In this document: piece by piece, positions 49,036 to 59,864 of the stretch
Position numbering within the stretch: the stretch's first letter is position 1
How the letters are laid out: each line of letters opens with the position of its first letter
NCBI GenBank assembly: GCA_017933935.1
Contig: JADWQK010000277.1
Span: 62,001-126,000 of the forward strand
DNA: 64,000 nucleotides
Source of the DNA: Sesamia nonagrioides
Taxonomy: Eukaryota > Arthropoda > Insecta > Lepidoptera > Noctuidae
Reading direction: 5' to 3'
Translations under genes and position numbers: made by a program
Notes under the pieces: generated by a model
The model's database searches: none
Told to the model about the DNA's origin: nothing
The model's input: the letters and a program-made list of their open reading frames with translations, nothing else

Positions 49036-51254
49036 TAGTATAGTAAAGATATTTTTTTATATGTTTTAAAAATTCCTAGGTGAGGTTCTTGACTAGAGCC
49101 ATGATTTGTTTCAATTATTAAACGTCTTTCTTGAGGTAATGGAACTTCTTTCCAAATGAAGTCGTCGTTCAGGCGGTCAGGCGTGTGAATACAACGATAG
49201 AGTTTATTCTCTCTTATCGTATAATTTGGGTAAGAATCAGGATTATTCGAACAGCCCAGAAATATTTTATTGTATTGTTCCAGTTCTCTAGTAGTATCAT
49301 TCATAGAAATAGGATGTACACCTTGTGGTACATTACTATTTTCTTGTATTTCAGGGAGTTCTTGTGACTTGGCTCTTGATAGAAGGTCCGGTACTACATT
49401 ATCTTTTCCTTTCTTATGTTTTAGAACGAAGTTGAAGCAAGATAAGCGTAAAGTCCAACGTGCAAGTCTTCCTGAAGGATTGGATAAATTCTGAAACCAT
49501 TTGAGTGCAGCGTGGTCGGTGTAGATTGTGAATTCCTTCCCATTATCGAGATAGCAACGCCAGTGTTCTAAAGCAGTTATCACGGCAAGTGTTTCTCTTT
49601 CAGTAGTTGAGTAGTTCTGTTGGTTCTTGTTGAAGGCTTTGCTCATATAGGCAATCACAACTTCTTTGCCTTCCTGATGTTGAGTGAGCATTGCGCCAGT
49701 ACCGTAGTTAGATGCATCACAATGAACTGAAAAAGGAAGGTCGAAGTTTGGACAGGCCAGAACAGGAGTAGTTATTAAAGCATCCTTAAGCTTCTGAAAG
49801 GCTGCATCCGCTTCTGTATTCCATCCGAATTTCGGAGCATTTTTCCCGGAGCAGGTTAGTTTGTTGAGTGGCGTAGCAATAGTGCTGAAATTTGGAATAA
49901 ATCTTCGAAACCAGCTGCAGGTGCCAATGAATCTACGAACTTCTTTTCTGCAAGTAGGAATTGGGTAGTCCACAATAGCCTTGATTTTATCAGGATCAGC
50001 ACGTAAGCCATGTTCATCCACTACGAAGCCAAGATATTTTAACTCTTTTCTGAAGAATTGGCTTTTGTCAAAGTTAATAGTTAATTTAGCGAAGGAAAGT
50101 TTTTCGTAAACTTTCAAGAGCAGTGATATATGTTCCTCAAAAGTTTCGCTAATTATGACAATATCGTCTAAGTAGCAGAACACTTTATTTTCAAATTCTG
50201 GAGTGAACAGCGTGTCCATTAATCTTTGTTGAGTAGCTGGTGAATTGGTGAGTCCGAAGGGCATTACTTTAAATCTGAACATGCCTCTTCCAGGTACATA
50301 AAAAGCAGTCTTGTCCTTATCAGCAGGGTTCAGAGGAATCTCCCAGAAGGCTTTCGCAATGTCTATACTTGACAGGTATTTAGCATTTCTGAGGTTGTCC
50401 AAAATTTCACTTATAAGTGGTAGACTATAAGCATCACGTTTTGTAATTGCGTTAAGCTTCCTGCTATCTACGCAAAAACGCCATTCACCGTTCTTCTTTG
50501 GAGTAATTATGACTGGAGATAACCAAGGGCTTTCACATTGTTCAATAACGTTCCATTTCAACATTTTATCAACTTCAGTAATCAAAGCTTTTTGTTTTTC
50601 AGGAGACAGTCTGTAACATCTTTGTTTGATGGGTAGCGAATCTCCGGTATCGATCTTGTGAGTGATGAGATTAGTGTTCCCCAGAACACCCTTTTCTTCG
50701 AATGAGATAGTCTTGAAGCGTTGGATGATATCATCAGCAATATTCCTCTGATTTGCAGTTAAATGATCATAAGGTAATACTTTAACATTCATTGTCTCGA
50801 TAGTTGAGCACTCCAGTTCTGAAAGACCAGTCGATGAGAGAATATTCGGTAGAAGATTAAATTTTTTCCAAAAGTCTATTCCTAATATTAAAGACGGTGA
50901 AATATCAGGAAAAATATAAGCCTTAATCAAGTGGGTCTGTTTGTTAAAGTAAATAGGAAGGTAACAATGACCTACAGAATTAATTTTCTGGTTATTGGCT
51001 GTAGAAATAGTAATTTTATCTGACTTGAAAAGTTTACAGCCTAGTTTAAGAAATTCTAAGTGAGAGTTATTACCAAGAATAGTGATTGAACTACCAGAGT
51101 CAAGTAATCCAGTCAAAAGATAAATTGTAAACTTTGATGTTAACAAAAGGTCGTTTAAAATCCTTTTCATTAGAGTATAGAGTTGAAGAGATTTTATAGC
51201 ATGAAAAGAAATTCTTAAGAGTTTTAATCCAATCGTTCCAATCGTTGGCATCAA
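48981..51254 (-). CDS. Protease-RT-RNase H of 8.15 kb gypsy element
   Basis: 757 codons. Protease LLDSGSSITILG near residue 52. RT with WRFCVDSRKLN near 261 and the catalytic CYLDDIVIIS near 362. RNase H with VHCDASNYGTGAMLTQ near 514 and YTDHAALKWF. Then HLGIFKTYKKISLLYYWP, the beginning of the integrase zinc region, after which the frame is lost. Catalytic residues up to RNase H are intact. Confidence 0.92.
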   Translation of the reverse strand: MMPTIGTIGLKLLRISFHAIKSLQLYTLMKRILNDLLLTSKFTIYLLTGLLDSGSSITILGNNSHLEFLKLGCKLFKSDKITISTANNQKINSVGHCYLPIYFNKQTHLIKAYIFPDISPSLILGIDFWKKFNLLPNILSSTGLSELECSTIETMNVKVLPYDHLTANQRNIADDIIQRFKTISFEEKGVLGNTNLITHKIDTGDSLPIKQRCYRLSPEKQKALITEVDKMLKWNVIEQCESPWLSPVIITPKKNGEWRFCVDSRKLNAITKRDAYSLPLISEILDNLRNAKYLSSIDIAKAFWEIPLNPADKDKTAFYVPGRGMFRFKVMPFGLTNSPATQQRLMDTLFTPEFENKVFCYLDDIVIISETFEEHISLLLKVYEKLSFAKLTINFDKSQFFRKELKYLGFVVDEHGLRADPDKIKAIVDYPIPTCRKEVRRFIGTCSWFRRFIPNFSTIATPLNKLTCSGKNAPKFGWNTEADAAFQKLKDALITTPVLACPNFDLPFSVHCDASNYGTGAMLTQHQEGKEVVIAYMSKAFNKNQQNYSTTERETLAVITALEHWRCYLDNGKEFTIYTDHAALKWFQNLSNPSGRLARWTLRLSCFNFVLKHKKGKDNVVPDLLSRAKSQELPEIQENSNVPQGVHPISMNDTTRELEQYNKIFLGCSNNPDSYPNYTIRENKLYRCIHTPDRLNDDFIWKEVPLPQERRLIIETNHGSSQEPHLGIFKTYKKISLLYYWPILYIWVTICLETLLG

Positions 51255-51281
51255 AGTTTGTTTTACTTTTCAAGTCAGTCG

Positions 51282-52697
51282 TTAGTTTTTTGAACTAGAG
51301 TTAGGTTTAGGTGAACAATTAGGACAGTCTGGGGTTTTAAAACCTTTAAGACCACATTTAAAACAAATTAGAAAGTGACGTTGAGTACAAGTATTTAAGG
51401 TATGACCATGCATACGACAACGAACGCAAAATGAATTTTCTTGCGAGTTAGCTTGTTTTAGACTGTTTACTTGTTTGGGAGGGTTTTTGTAAAATCTATT
51501 TGTGTATGAAGGAGGTTTTGGGTCAGAAGTAGAAAATTCCGAAGAAGTTGGATGAATTTGTTTATAAGCAAATTCTGAAATAAGGGGATTTTGTTGGTTA
51601 TTTGGTTCTTTAAAATGTTTGTCTCGATCTAAGAATTTTTCATAATTTTGGCATGTAGCCAAGAGTGCATCAATAGAGTTAATATCTTTTAGTGCCACGA
51701 ATACTGAGTAACATGGTCTTATATTTCTTAGAATGATTTCTAACTGTTCCGTTTCAGACAATTTTTTAGCCAGACGAGAGAACATTCCCGACATAATTGA
51801 GATATAAATTATGATTGGTTCATCACGACCTTGGGTACGACTTTTGATGGCCTCCAATAATTTAAAATCATAGTCAAAACCGCCAAAATCTTTAATTAGA
51901 GACAAAGAAATTTCATCCCATGTTACGTCTGGATTTTGATTTATTTTAAATCTAAACCAATGTAGGGCACTGTCTGTAAAAATATCATAAGCCTGTGTAA
52001 TTAACAAATTTTTGGGTATATTCCGCACAAGACAATATTCGTCAAGTTTTTGTAAAAACGATCTAGGGCAAGATTTTCCATTAAACGTATATCGTTTCAG
52101 ATCTTTGAATAAATTATGATTTGGAGAAGTTAAAAGAGGAGAGGAAAGAGGAGCTGTGAAAAGAGGGTAAATAGGTGGAGTAGAGGGAGCAGTGAGACGA
52201 GGAGAAATAGGAGGAGGAGAGGGAGTGGCGAGAGGAGTATGAATAGGAGGGGTAGAGGGAGCAGTGATATATGAATGAGGCTTCATAGAGTTTAGATTTG
52301 AACAATAAATCTTGAAACTTCCTTCAAGTGTCTCGAATTTTGATTTTAAAGTGTCTAGATTAAGTTTATAGTCAGGGTTCAAGTCTGTGTCTATACGTTC
52401 CAACCTATAAAATAAATGATTAATAAAAGATTCTATTAAGCGATGGTATTTGGAATTACCCAGTAATAGATTATCTATTTTAATATTTAAATAACTCAGA
52501 GTACTATCTATCTGAGCTAACTCCTCCTCTATAGGAATGGGAGAAGTTAAAATATCTTCCGATGGTGTAGAAGGAGCTAGCAGAAGTATCTGCTTCTTTA
52601 ACAATATAACTGTTTTTGCTGGTTCCTCCAGTCTAATTGTAACTTCATATTCAAGCTCGTTTTTATTTAAGAGTTCAAATTTGATTGGACGAGACAT
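51282..52697 (-). CDS. Gag of 8.15 kb gypsy element
   Basis: 471 codons. A central Ser/Thr/Pro-rich repeat segment (TAPSTPPIHTPLATPSPPPI) precedes the capsid-like region (SALHWFRFKINQNPDVTWDE). The C-terminus has cysteine clusters CVRCRMHGHTLNTC and CFKCGLKGFKTPDC, the second lacking the usual His (Phe in its place). Separate frame from pol, 27 bases upstream of it. Confidence 0.85.
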   Translation of the reverse strand: MSRPIKFELLNKNELEYEVTIRLEEPAKTVILLKKQILLLAPSTPSEDILTSPIPIEEELAQIDSTLSYLNIKIDNLLLGNSKYHRLIESFINHLFYRLERIDTDLNPDYKLNLDTLKSKFETLEGSFKIYCSNLNSMKPHSYITAPSTPPIHTPLATPSPPPISPRLTAPSTPPIYPLFTAPLSSPLLTSPNHNLFKDLKRYTFNGKSCPRSFLQKLDEYCLVRNIPKNLLITQAYDIFTDSALHWFRFKINQNPDVTWDEISLSLIKDFGGFDYDFKLLEAIKSRTQGRDEPIIIYISIMSGMFSRLAKKLSETEQLEIILRNIRPCYSVFVALKDINSIDALLATCQNYEKFLDRDKHFKEPNNQQNPLISEFAYKQIHPTSSEFSTSDPKPPSYTNRFYKNPPKQVNSLKQANSQENSFCVRCRMHGHTLNTCTQRHFLICFKCGLKGFKTPDCPNCSPKPNSSSKN

Positions 52698-52939
52698 ATT
52701 TAAGTGTAAGTTAGAAAAAGATAGTTAAGTATGTAAAAGTATACCTTGTTTTCCTGTTAGGGAAAAAAAAGAAAATTAAGTTAGGTGTAGTAAGTATATA
52801 TGAGTGAATGAGTTATGTGTGTGTTAAGAGAAAATGAAAGGGATAGAATAGCCAAAATATTTAACCAAAGAGCTGAGAATGTACGACACTAGACGAAGTG
52901 TTTCTTTTGAATTTAGGAAGTTAAGGGGGTGCAGGAAAT

Positions 52940-52957
52940 TTTAGTTGGGCGCCAAAC
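52940..52957 (-). promoter_or_regulatory. tRNA-Lys-type primer-binding site
   Basis: On the minus strand the LTR end ATGACA is followed by GTTTGGCGCCCAACT. TGGCGCCCAAC matches the 3' end of tRNA-Lys, a common retroelement primer. Confidence 0.75.
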
Positions 52958-54324
52958 TGTCATATAACGACAAGAAAAGACTTTAGAGGGAGACAGTATT
53001 TATTAAGTATACAGAAAAGACAAGATGGAAGTATAAAAATGAATAATGTAGATGAATGATTGATGGGTGATGGTGAAGGGCGGCCCCTGGTGGACCGGCG
53101 GCAGTTACGGAGAAGCGGCCCTGGCGGACCGGCGACAGCAACAGACGAGCGGCCCTGGCGGACCGGCGACAGCAACAGACGAGCGGCCCTGGCGGACCGG
53201 CGACAGCAACAGACGAGCGGCCCTGGTGGTGGACCGGCGACAGCAACGGACGAGCGGCCCTGGTGGACCGGCGACAGCAACGGACGAGCGGCCCTGGTGG
53301 ACCGGCGGCAGCAACAGAAGAGCGGCCCTGGTGGACCGGCGGCAGCTACGGAGGAGCGGCCCTGGTGGACCGGCGTCAGCTACAGAAGAACGGCCCTGGT
53401 GGACCGGCGGCAGCTACACGAAGAACGGCCCTGGTGGACCGGCGGCAGCTACAGAAGAACGGCCCTGGTGGACCGGCGGCAGCTACAGAGGAGCGGCCCT
53501 GGTAGACCGGCGGCAGCTACCGGCGGCAGAGGAAGCGGCCCTGGTGGACCGGCGGCAGCAACGGAAGAACGGCCCTGGTGGACCGGCGGCAGGTACAGAG
53601 GAGCGGCCCTGGCGTCACAAGGCCGGCAGCAGTCGAAGGCTCCGGCGGCAAAGGGCCAGGCAGCTCCAGGCGCACCAGTTATATAGAGACTGGCACAGCA
53701 GGAAAAACCCTAGAAGGGCTCTCGAGGCAACGTTTACTGGAGACCTACTTTTAAGAGGCTTGTTTGGAAGCCAGAGCTCGACTGACCACTGCTCTGCGAT
53801 GATTTCTAAAGAAACCTCGGAGAACGGTTGGAGGTCGAAATTTAAAATATTCGAAAATATGGACGAGGAACGGTAAATAATTTTACCATAAAAGAGTTCG
53901 AATAACAATTATAAAATAAAAATAGCAGACCAACAAGAACTTTGATGAGAAGGTTGTCATAGATACATCATCAACAATGTTGTCAAAAAAATGTCAAAAT
54001 AATGAAAATGTTCTGTAACAATGTAAATATAAATGGTATTAAATTAAAAAGTGCTGTGTTTGATAGGAAAAAGTGATACAGTCCTGCATAGGTACGGCTT
54101 CCTACACTAAGGGGTCGCTAAGTAGCCGAAACTTAGGCGTAAAGTTGAGGACTGAGTCTGTGAACAGAAAAATGAGTCCTGGTGTAGTGGAATATGATCA
54201 AAACAGAGCCTCATAATAATGGAATGCATATTATGGACCGTGGAAATGAATGATACATATATAAGTATGAATATGAGTATAAATAATAAGTGTAAGTATA
54301 TCTGAATATGTACATAACATTACA
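52958..54324 (-). repeat. 5' LTR of 8.15 kb gypsy element with larger minisatellite
   Basis: 1,367 bp. The 34 bp minisatellite spans about 53078-53610 with roughly 15 units, including irregular ones (an extra GGT near 53228; a partial unit CCGGCGGCAGAGGAAG near 53520). It differs from the left LTR in unit number and a few bases. Confidence 0.9.
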
Positions 54325-54400
54325 ATTTCACTGTTCTATATAAATTATTCACTGAATACACTTTTTACTACATAAATCACGCGCTTTTATTTAGTAAACA
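54325..54400. repeat. Right half of repeat split by the gypsy element
   Basis: The reverse complement matches 15747-15820 (TAAATAAAAGCGCGTGATTT and following). Confidence 0.8.
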
Positions 54401-55329
54401 ACACTATAAATAATTTTAAAAGTCCAATTAAAAATGAGCGTGGCACTCATTTTGACATTCCCGCCAAACTCCCCTGAACAACAGAGCAAGTAATTATAGC
54501 TACGTTTTAACGAGACGGGACTCCCTAGTAAAAAAAACCATTACGAATGTATGAAACACATGGACTGGCTCAATACCAACCTAACGAACCTAACTAAAAC
54601 CACAGATAATATTTTATTAGTAAGACCCAACAATATTGAAGAACATGGATTTTGCGCCAAGATTAAAGAACTGAAGCCTAAAAAAATGACCTTGATACAT
54701 TGAACCTATAATTACCAGTGGACTGGCGGCTGTCAAAGTGCTTTTGTGCCAGTTTGATATTCCATTTTGGCGCTGTCGAACGTAGCGAGTGTCCGCGGTA
54801 CTAAAACTAGTGATGTAGACATCAGCGAACAAAATTACTCAAATAATATAAATAACTAATCGATAACTCTTGATAATAAGTTTACAATTATAAATAAAGG
54901 TATTATCACACCTACGTACTTTCTATATTATACTAACAATTTACAAAACACTTACTAAATATGAGTAGTTCCTTAATTTTATGTAAATAAAATATTAAAA
55001 ATAATGATTAAAATCTGACCTCAAAAACGATATTCATTTTCTTCAGTCAGTGTTTTTATAATTTGTTTTTGATATGAAACATCTATAGCCGCACATAAAA
55101 CCGAACCTATGCTGTGGCCACGCTGTATGATGGTATATATAGTATTTTACAAAATAATATCGATGTTTCACATCTGCCAGGCGTGAAAGTAAGCCGTCAC
55201 AGGACGGCTCACTTTTTTAAACAGAATAAATTAGTTTGTAGAATAACGCCTAATCTAACCATTATTCTTAGGTTTTCAATGTATTTTTTATCATTTCATC
55301 TTATTGTTTTTAGCTTTCTTCATTAAAGT
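54401..55329. other. Spacer, nothing recognised
   Basis: AT-rich, short open frames without domains. Confidence 0.4.
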
Positions 55330-55339
55330 TGCGATTGGC

Positions 55340-55582
55340 CTGTTGGTCTAGTGGTTTGTGACCCTGACTGCTATGCCGGAGGTCGTGGGTTCGATTCCCA
55401 CCCAGGTCAAATGTTTGTGTGGACGATCATTTGTTCTGTCTAGGTGTAATTTATCTATTACATATATGTATTTAGAAATATTTAAGTATATTTATCAGTT
55501 GTCTAGTAGCCATAACATAAGCTCTGCTTAGCTTGGGACTAGACGGCGTTGTGTGATAGTTGTCCAATATTGTATTAATTGC
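55340..55582 (+). mobile_element. tRNA-derived SINE, second family
   Basis: The tRNA-like head has A-box-like TGGTCTAGTGGT (from 55354) and B box GGGTTCGATTCCC (from 55388). The body has GTGTAATTTATCTATTAC, TTATCAGTTGTCTAG and AAGCTCTGCTTAGCTTGGGA. Body and tail differ from the SINE at 11.5 kb. Not a functional tRNA: the head lacks a proper acceptor pairing. Confidence 0.75.
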
Positions 55583-55806
55583 ATTGTTCCCCAAGTTAAA
55601 CTACCAACTAAATGAATTTCAGCAATCCGACTTAATTCTTAGATGTACGCGGACAAGCGTGCATAGATAAATATTTGCCATATAAAGACGCTGGTATAGA
55701 CTAACATATACGTGTATGCAAAAACTATGCAATTCTAGTAATATTAGATAGGGCAGAAAGGATAACCTCCTTTTTTGAAGTCTTAAAAAACACGATTTAT
55801 GTCTTA

Positions 55807-55942
55807 GGTCCGTATTACAGAACGTCACTCAAAACTCAAGCTCTACTTAAGTCTCGTTTCAAGCCATTTGATTGGTTGAAACTAGTTTTAATTAATGCTT
55901 AAGCAGAGATCAATGCTTGAGTTTCCTTCTGGAATACGGACC
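55807..55942. mobile_element. Harbinger-like MITE, copy A
   Basis: 136 bp with imperfect inverted ends GGTCCGTATTACAGAA / TTCTGGAATACGGACC, flanked by TTA on both sides (55804-55806, 55943-55945), the target duplication expected for PIF/Harbinger (TWA). Confidence 0.75.
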
Positions 55943-56004
55943 TTAATCAGACTGATTTTATACTCCGAAAGTTTAGATGAATATTTGTTACAATTTCACT
56001 CTTA

Positions 56005-56141
56005 GGTCCGTATTCCAGAAGGAAACTCGAGCATTGATTTCGGTTTAAACATTACTTTAAACTAGTTTCAACCAATCAAATGGCTTGAAACTAGTTTAAA
56101 AGTAATACTTGAGTTTTGAGTGAGCTTCTGGAATACGGGCC
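56005..56141. mobile_element. Harbinger-like MITE, copy B (inverted to A)
   Basis: 137 bp, ends GGTCCGTATTCCAGAAGG / GCTTCTGGAATACGGGCC, flanked by TTA (56002-56004, 56142-56144). Homologous to copy A in the opposite orientation, 63 bp away. Confidence 0.75.
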
Positions 56142-56274
56142 TTAGCTACATAATCAGACGATATTTGGCACATGTTAGATACCTGGATAAACAAACCGAA
56201 AGACATTTTTATCGGTTGTCTACGGGAAGCCATTGAATAATGAATTAATAAGTAACATAGTCGAAAAGGTAAAA

Positions 56275-56600
56275 TAAAACACGTTTAATAATCAAAATCA
56301 AAAGTCATTTATTCAAATCAGGCTGAGAATCACCACTTTTTAAACGTCAATGTTACATAAGACGCCCACCCATCGACACTTCCTAGTGCTTTCGCTGGGA
56401 AGAAGAAGTGGCGGTGTATCTACATCAGCCGACTTTGTAGTTAATGGATTAGGCAATGACGTAGACGCTGACGGACGAGGCGAAGATGTAGACAATGACG
56501 GACGAGGCAATGAAGTTGAAGTGACGGACGAGGCGATGATGCAAAGGTAGACTTTCCTGAAAATATATATATATATACTTGAATATCTATTTATACTTTT
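56275..56600 (-). repeat. LINE 3' tail and adjoining low-complexity stretch
   Basis: The minus strand reads GATTTGAATAAATGACTTTT then GATTTTGATTATT, a LINE-type tail, preceded by the fragment shared with 4.9 kb. 56450-56540 contains three copies of GACGGACGAGGC with spacers. The + frame over it has no recognisable domain. Confidence 0.5.
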
Positions 56601-56678
56601 GCATACAAATATATGGAGGTGGACTTATGTCATAGGCATTTTCTACCAGTCAACCATTGAGTGATGCCAGTGGCGTAG

Positions 56679-57916
56679 CTAACTTGGGTGGCACCCGGGG
56701 CGGAAGTTGGTGGTGTCACCCCATGGAAAGTAAAAAACTGGCAGGTATCTCTCCACAACTCTGCTGTCATCTGCATACCCATAGATACCGGGCATCAGCA
56801 GATCGTTAATATGCAGCAAGAACAGAGTTGCAGAAAGAAAAGACACCGGAGGAACATCAGTATTAGTCGACATGGGCTCCAATGAGCATCCGTCGACAAC
56901 AACTCGGAGGGACCGTTCAGTCAGGAAGTCTTTTACCCAGCCAGTCAGGCCAGCAAAAATACCGTACCCTCGAAGTTTACTCAATAGGCCAGCGTGCCAT
57001 ACCCTATCGAAAGCCTTCGAGACATCAAGAGAGGCGGCAATCGCTAACCTATTTTTCTCGAGGGCCTCGCCTTACAAATGAGTGGCATACACTGGTCTGT
57101 AGGTCCCCAGTTGACCGATTGCGGCGAAACCCGTACTGTCGGTCACTGGGGAGATCCTACCAGGCAAGCCAAGAGGCGCGAGTTCAACACGCCCTCCATA
57201 ATCTTGTAGAATATGGAGGTTATTGAAATCGGCCGATAGTTGGTAGGATCGGCACGAATACCCTTTTCCGGGGACCGGCTGCACGTTGGAGCTTCCAAGG
57301 CTTGCGCACTATACCTGTTCTAAATGAGAGGCGATACAAGCGCGTCAATGCAGGAGACAACTCTGGCGCACATGCCTTTAGAACAATCGCTGGTATACCA
57401 TCTGGGCCTCTAGCCTTATTCACTTCCAGACAACATAGTACTCTCAGAACCTCCTTGTTCCTAATGCGAACCTCCGGCATTGAAGTTTCGTAATGAGGAA
57501 AATTAGGTGGAGTAGAACTGCTAGTTTCAAGACGCGTATTGCAGCAAAGATGCAAAGACCTGCTTTTTCTCTCGCCGTATGAGCCAGTGCTCCATCAGGC
57601 TTAACCAGCGGAGGCAGTTTGGGCCAACAGAAGTTCGGCTCGACCGATTTGGCAAGGGACCAGAAAGATCTGCTACCGGGTGGCTGCGCTGAGCGTTAAT
57701 TGCCAATATGAGTAATGCGGTCGAAGCGAACCTTCTTAAGCGACTTTTTGAAGGACTTGGCAGCACGATCAAAGGCTGTCTTCTTTGAGCTAATATCCGG
57801 AGATCTGTGGTTCCGAGCTTTAACCCAGGTGAAAAATGCCGTGTGCTTACGCTGTTCAGCTTGAATACCGTCGGCGTTGGACTATGGGCGAGCCGAGCCA
57901 CCGACGGGAACATCAC
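56679..57916 (-). pseudogene. Decayed Jockey-like LINE reverse transcriptase
   Basis: Minus-strand pieces in order: 57916-57527 (region before RT), 57555-57220 with KARGPDGIPAIVLKACAPEL and RKPWKLQRAAG, 57284-57072 (fingers), 56984-56679 with KLRGYGIFAGLTGWVKDFLT and the catalytic YGYADDSRVV. GVPQGSVLS is degraded to DVPPVSFLSATLF. Frameshifts separate all pieces. Confidence 0.75.
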
Positions 57917-58457
57917 TGAAGGGGATAAAATACCTCATAGCTTCACGCACGACATCGGACATAGCGTCCGCACAGCTAGACGGATTGTCAGCTGGCAGGG
58001 AAAAGACACAAAAAAGTAGCGCATCTCATCGAAATCTGCTGAGTTGTATCGCCACATTCGCCGTTCACCACGTGAGTCGCAATCTAGTGGGGTGAAGGAC
58101 GATACAGACTTCACCAGACAGTGGTCTCAAGTTCCTAACGGTAAGTGAACTACAATACATCTGTCTGGATTAGTGGTCAGTAGTGATGAGATGCGGTTTG
58201 CGAAACGTAGTTGCAGATAGACGCAGCGCAGCCACTAGCTTTGTGATTAAGGACTTCCCTCGCCAATAAAACAATCAGGATCTCAGCTTCAATTCGTTTT
58301 GTATTCTCATGAATAACATACGCGAATTACAATTGTCGAACAGGTTATACAAATCTTATAGAACGTATTAAACTTAATATTATAAGATATACAGTAACAT
58401 CACTAACACATGCAGGCAGTAGCTAGCCGGACAGACAGAAAGTGACAGGAAGAGGAA
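57917..58457. other. Spacer, nothing recognised
   Basis: No gene beyond shadow frames. Ends at the BEL LTR. Confidence 0.35.
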
Positions 58458-59118
58458 TGAAGGGGCCAAATGGCTTCGCGGGGTTTTAATATACCTTCCT
58501 TCGATCTGGACTGTAATTTTTAAAGGGAAGAAAAAATGGCGTCACTGTCGCGCTGTAAACTCTTAACCTAGGAATGGGTTATGGAATCATGCACCTTACC
58601 TCGCTTCACGGGCTGTTCCGTCGTCTCGTAGGAGTTCGATCAGTCCACTCCGTCTTCGACGAATTCTTCACCCTCGCGGTTCGGCACAGGCTCAACACAA
58701 CACACACGTGGTTATAAAGTTCCCCGCTAACAGCTTCGCTTTCTTTTCTTGAAGCCACAAAGACACGTCTCCAATTGAGCGGATGGGTACAACTTATAAT
58801 CGAATGATTATATCGTTCAGCGATAAATTCACACAGCAAAACTATGCGATTGCGGGTTTTGAAACAGCGGTTAGAATCACACCGAAAGAGCGGTGTGAAG
58901 CGCGGATAGCGCGCGGTACGGTACGGTGCGCACGCGCGGAGTTCCAATGGACACACTGAAATCTGATTCTTCTAGCATGATCAAGGCGCTGTTTTCGATC
59001 AGCGCCATCTCACGGGCAGCGGGTGCATGACTTGATGTAGGTTACGGGGACAAGGATTCAGCTAGGAGATATACAGCGCAACAGTTCCATTTATAAACGC
59101 CAATAGATGGCGTCAACA
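58458..59118 (-). repeat. 3' LTR of BEL/Pao element
   Basis: 661 bp, homologous to the solo LTR at 38121-38787 in the same + strand orientation. An indel-rich region near 58860-58990 differs between them. Confidence 0.88.
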
Positions 59119-59347
59119 TCCTCCCCCCTTTTGAAGGGTCACCTTCAAAAACCCAATCATGAAATACAGCGAAAACTGCGAAAATATAATATTGAAACTG
59201 CGACTTATAAAAGAAATAACTGCGATCTTTATATAAATAACTGCGATAATACTAAACTAACTAACTGCTAACACTTAAACTACTTGTGTTTATCAAATTA
59301 ATAATCCTACTGTGTAGGTAGTGGGCACAAACGCACGACCTTTAGCT

Positions 59348-59842
59348 TTAGTATGTACCTTTAGCGGTTCTTACAGAAGCTACACGCGTTACCCCATCGT
59401 CGGAAGGAAGCGTCCTTTCCACAATCGCTAACGGCCACGATAAAGGGGGTGCATTATCAGTTATGATGATTACGACCATGCCAGCCTTGATTGGCACAGT
59501 CGGAGTATTCCATTTCTCTCGAGTTTGCAAACCGTGTAAATATTCCATTCTCCACCTTCGCAAAAAGGACTGAACTAACTTATCAAGTAGAGAATGTCTC
59601 TGAAGCAGATTGAGATTATCTGATTCTACTTCAGGTGCGGGCAATGAAAGCAGAGGTGCGGTATGCAAAAAATGGCTCGGAGTCAATGCGGTAAGCTCTG
59701 CGGAATCAGCACTCAAAACTGTGAGAGGTCTAGAATTTAACAGATACTCGCTCTGAGTGAGTACTGTAACTAGCTCTTTGTAAGAATGCCGCTGTGAATA
59801 ACTTAGATCAGAATGGGTGAGTCGTCCACCAACTCTGACCAA
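59348..59842 (-). pseudogene. BEL/Pao pol C-terminus
   Basis: VRVGGRLTHSDLSYSQRH is joined directly to SYKELVTVLTQSEYLLNSRP and then LTALTPSHFL. In BEL elements the integrase D,D,E core lies between these two, so it has been deleted. The end (GMVVIIITDNAPPLSWPLAI) is the usual C-terminal domain. Confidence 0.8.
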
Positions 59843-59864
59843 GTCGTTATATAATTAAGAATTA

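Larger units (their letters stand above)
46178..54324 (-). mobile_element. 8.15 kb Ty3/gypsy element with minisatellite LTRs
   Basis: LTRs 46178-47466 (1,289 bp) and 52958-54324 (1,367 bp), TGTCATATAACG ... CATAACATTACA on the + strand. Target duplication ATTT (46174-46177, 54325-54328). On the minus strand the primer site GTTTGGCGCCCAACT follows the right LTR (tRNA-Lys-like), and a purine tract GGGGGGAAAA precedes the left LTR. Genes in order: gag (52697-51282), protease-RT-RNase H (51254-48981), integrase (49035-48052). The RT style suggests the blastopia/mdg3 part of the gypsy tree (inference). LTRs differ at a few bases besides repeat number, so it is young but not brand new. Confidence 0.93.

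Noticed and set aside
56350..56550. Asp/Gly-rich + strand frame
   Set aside because: Made by three copies of GACGGACGAGGC next to a minus-strand LINE tail. No conserved domain.
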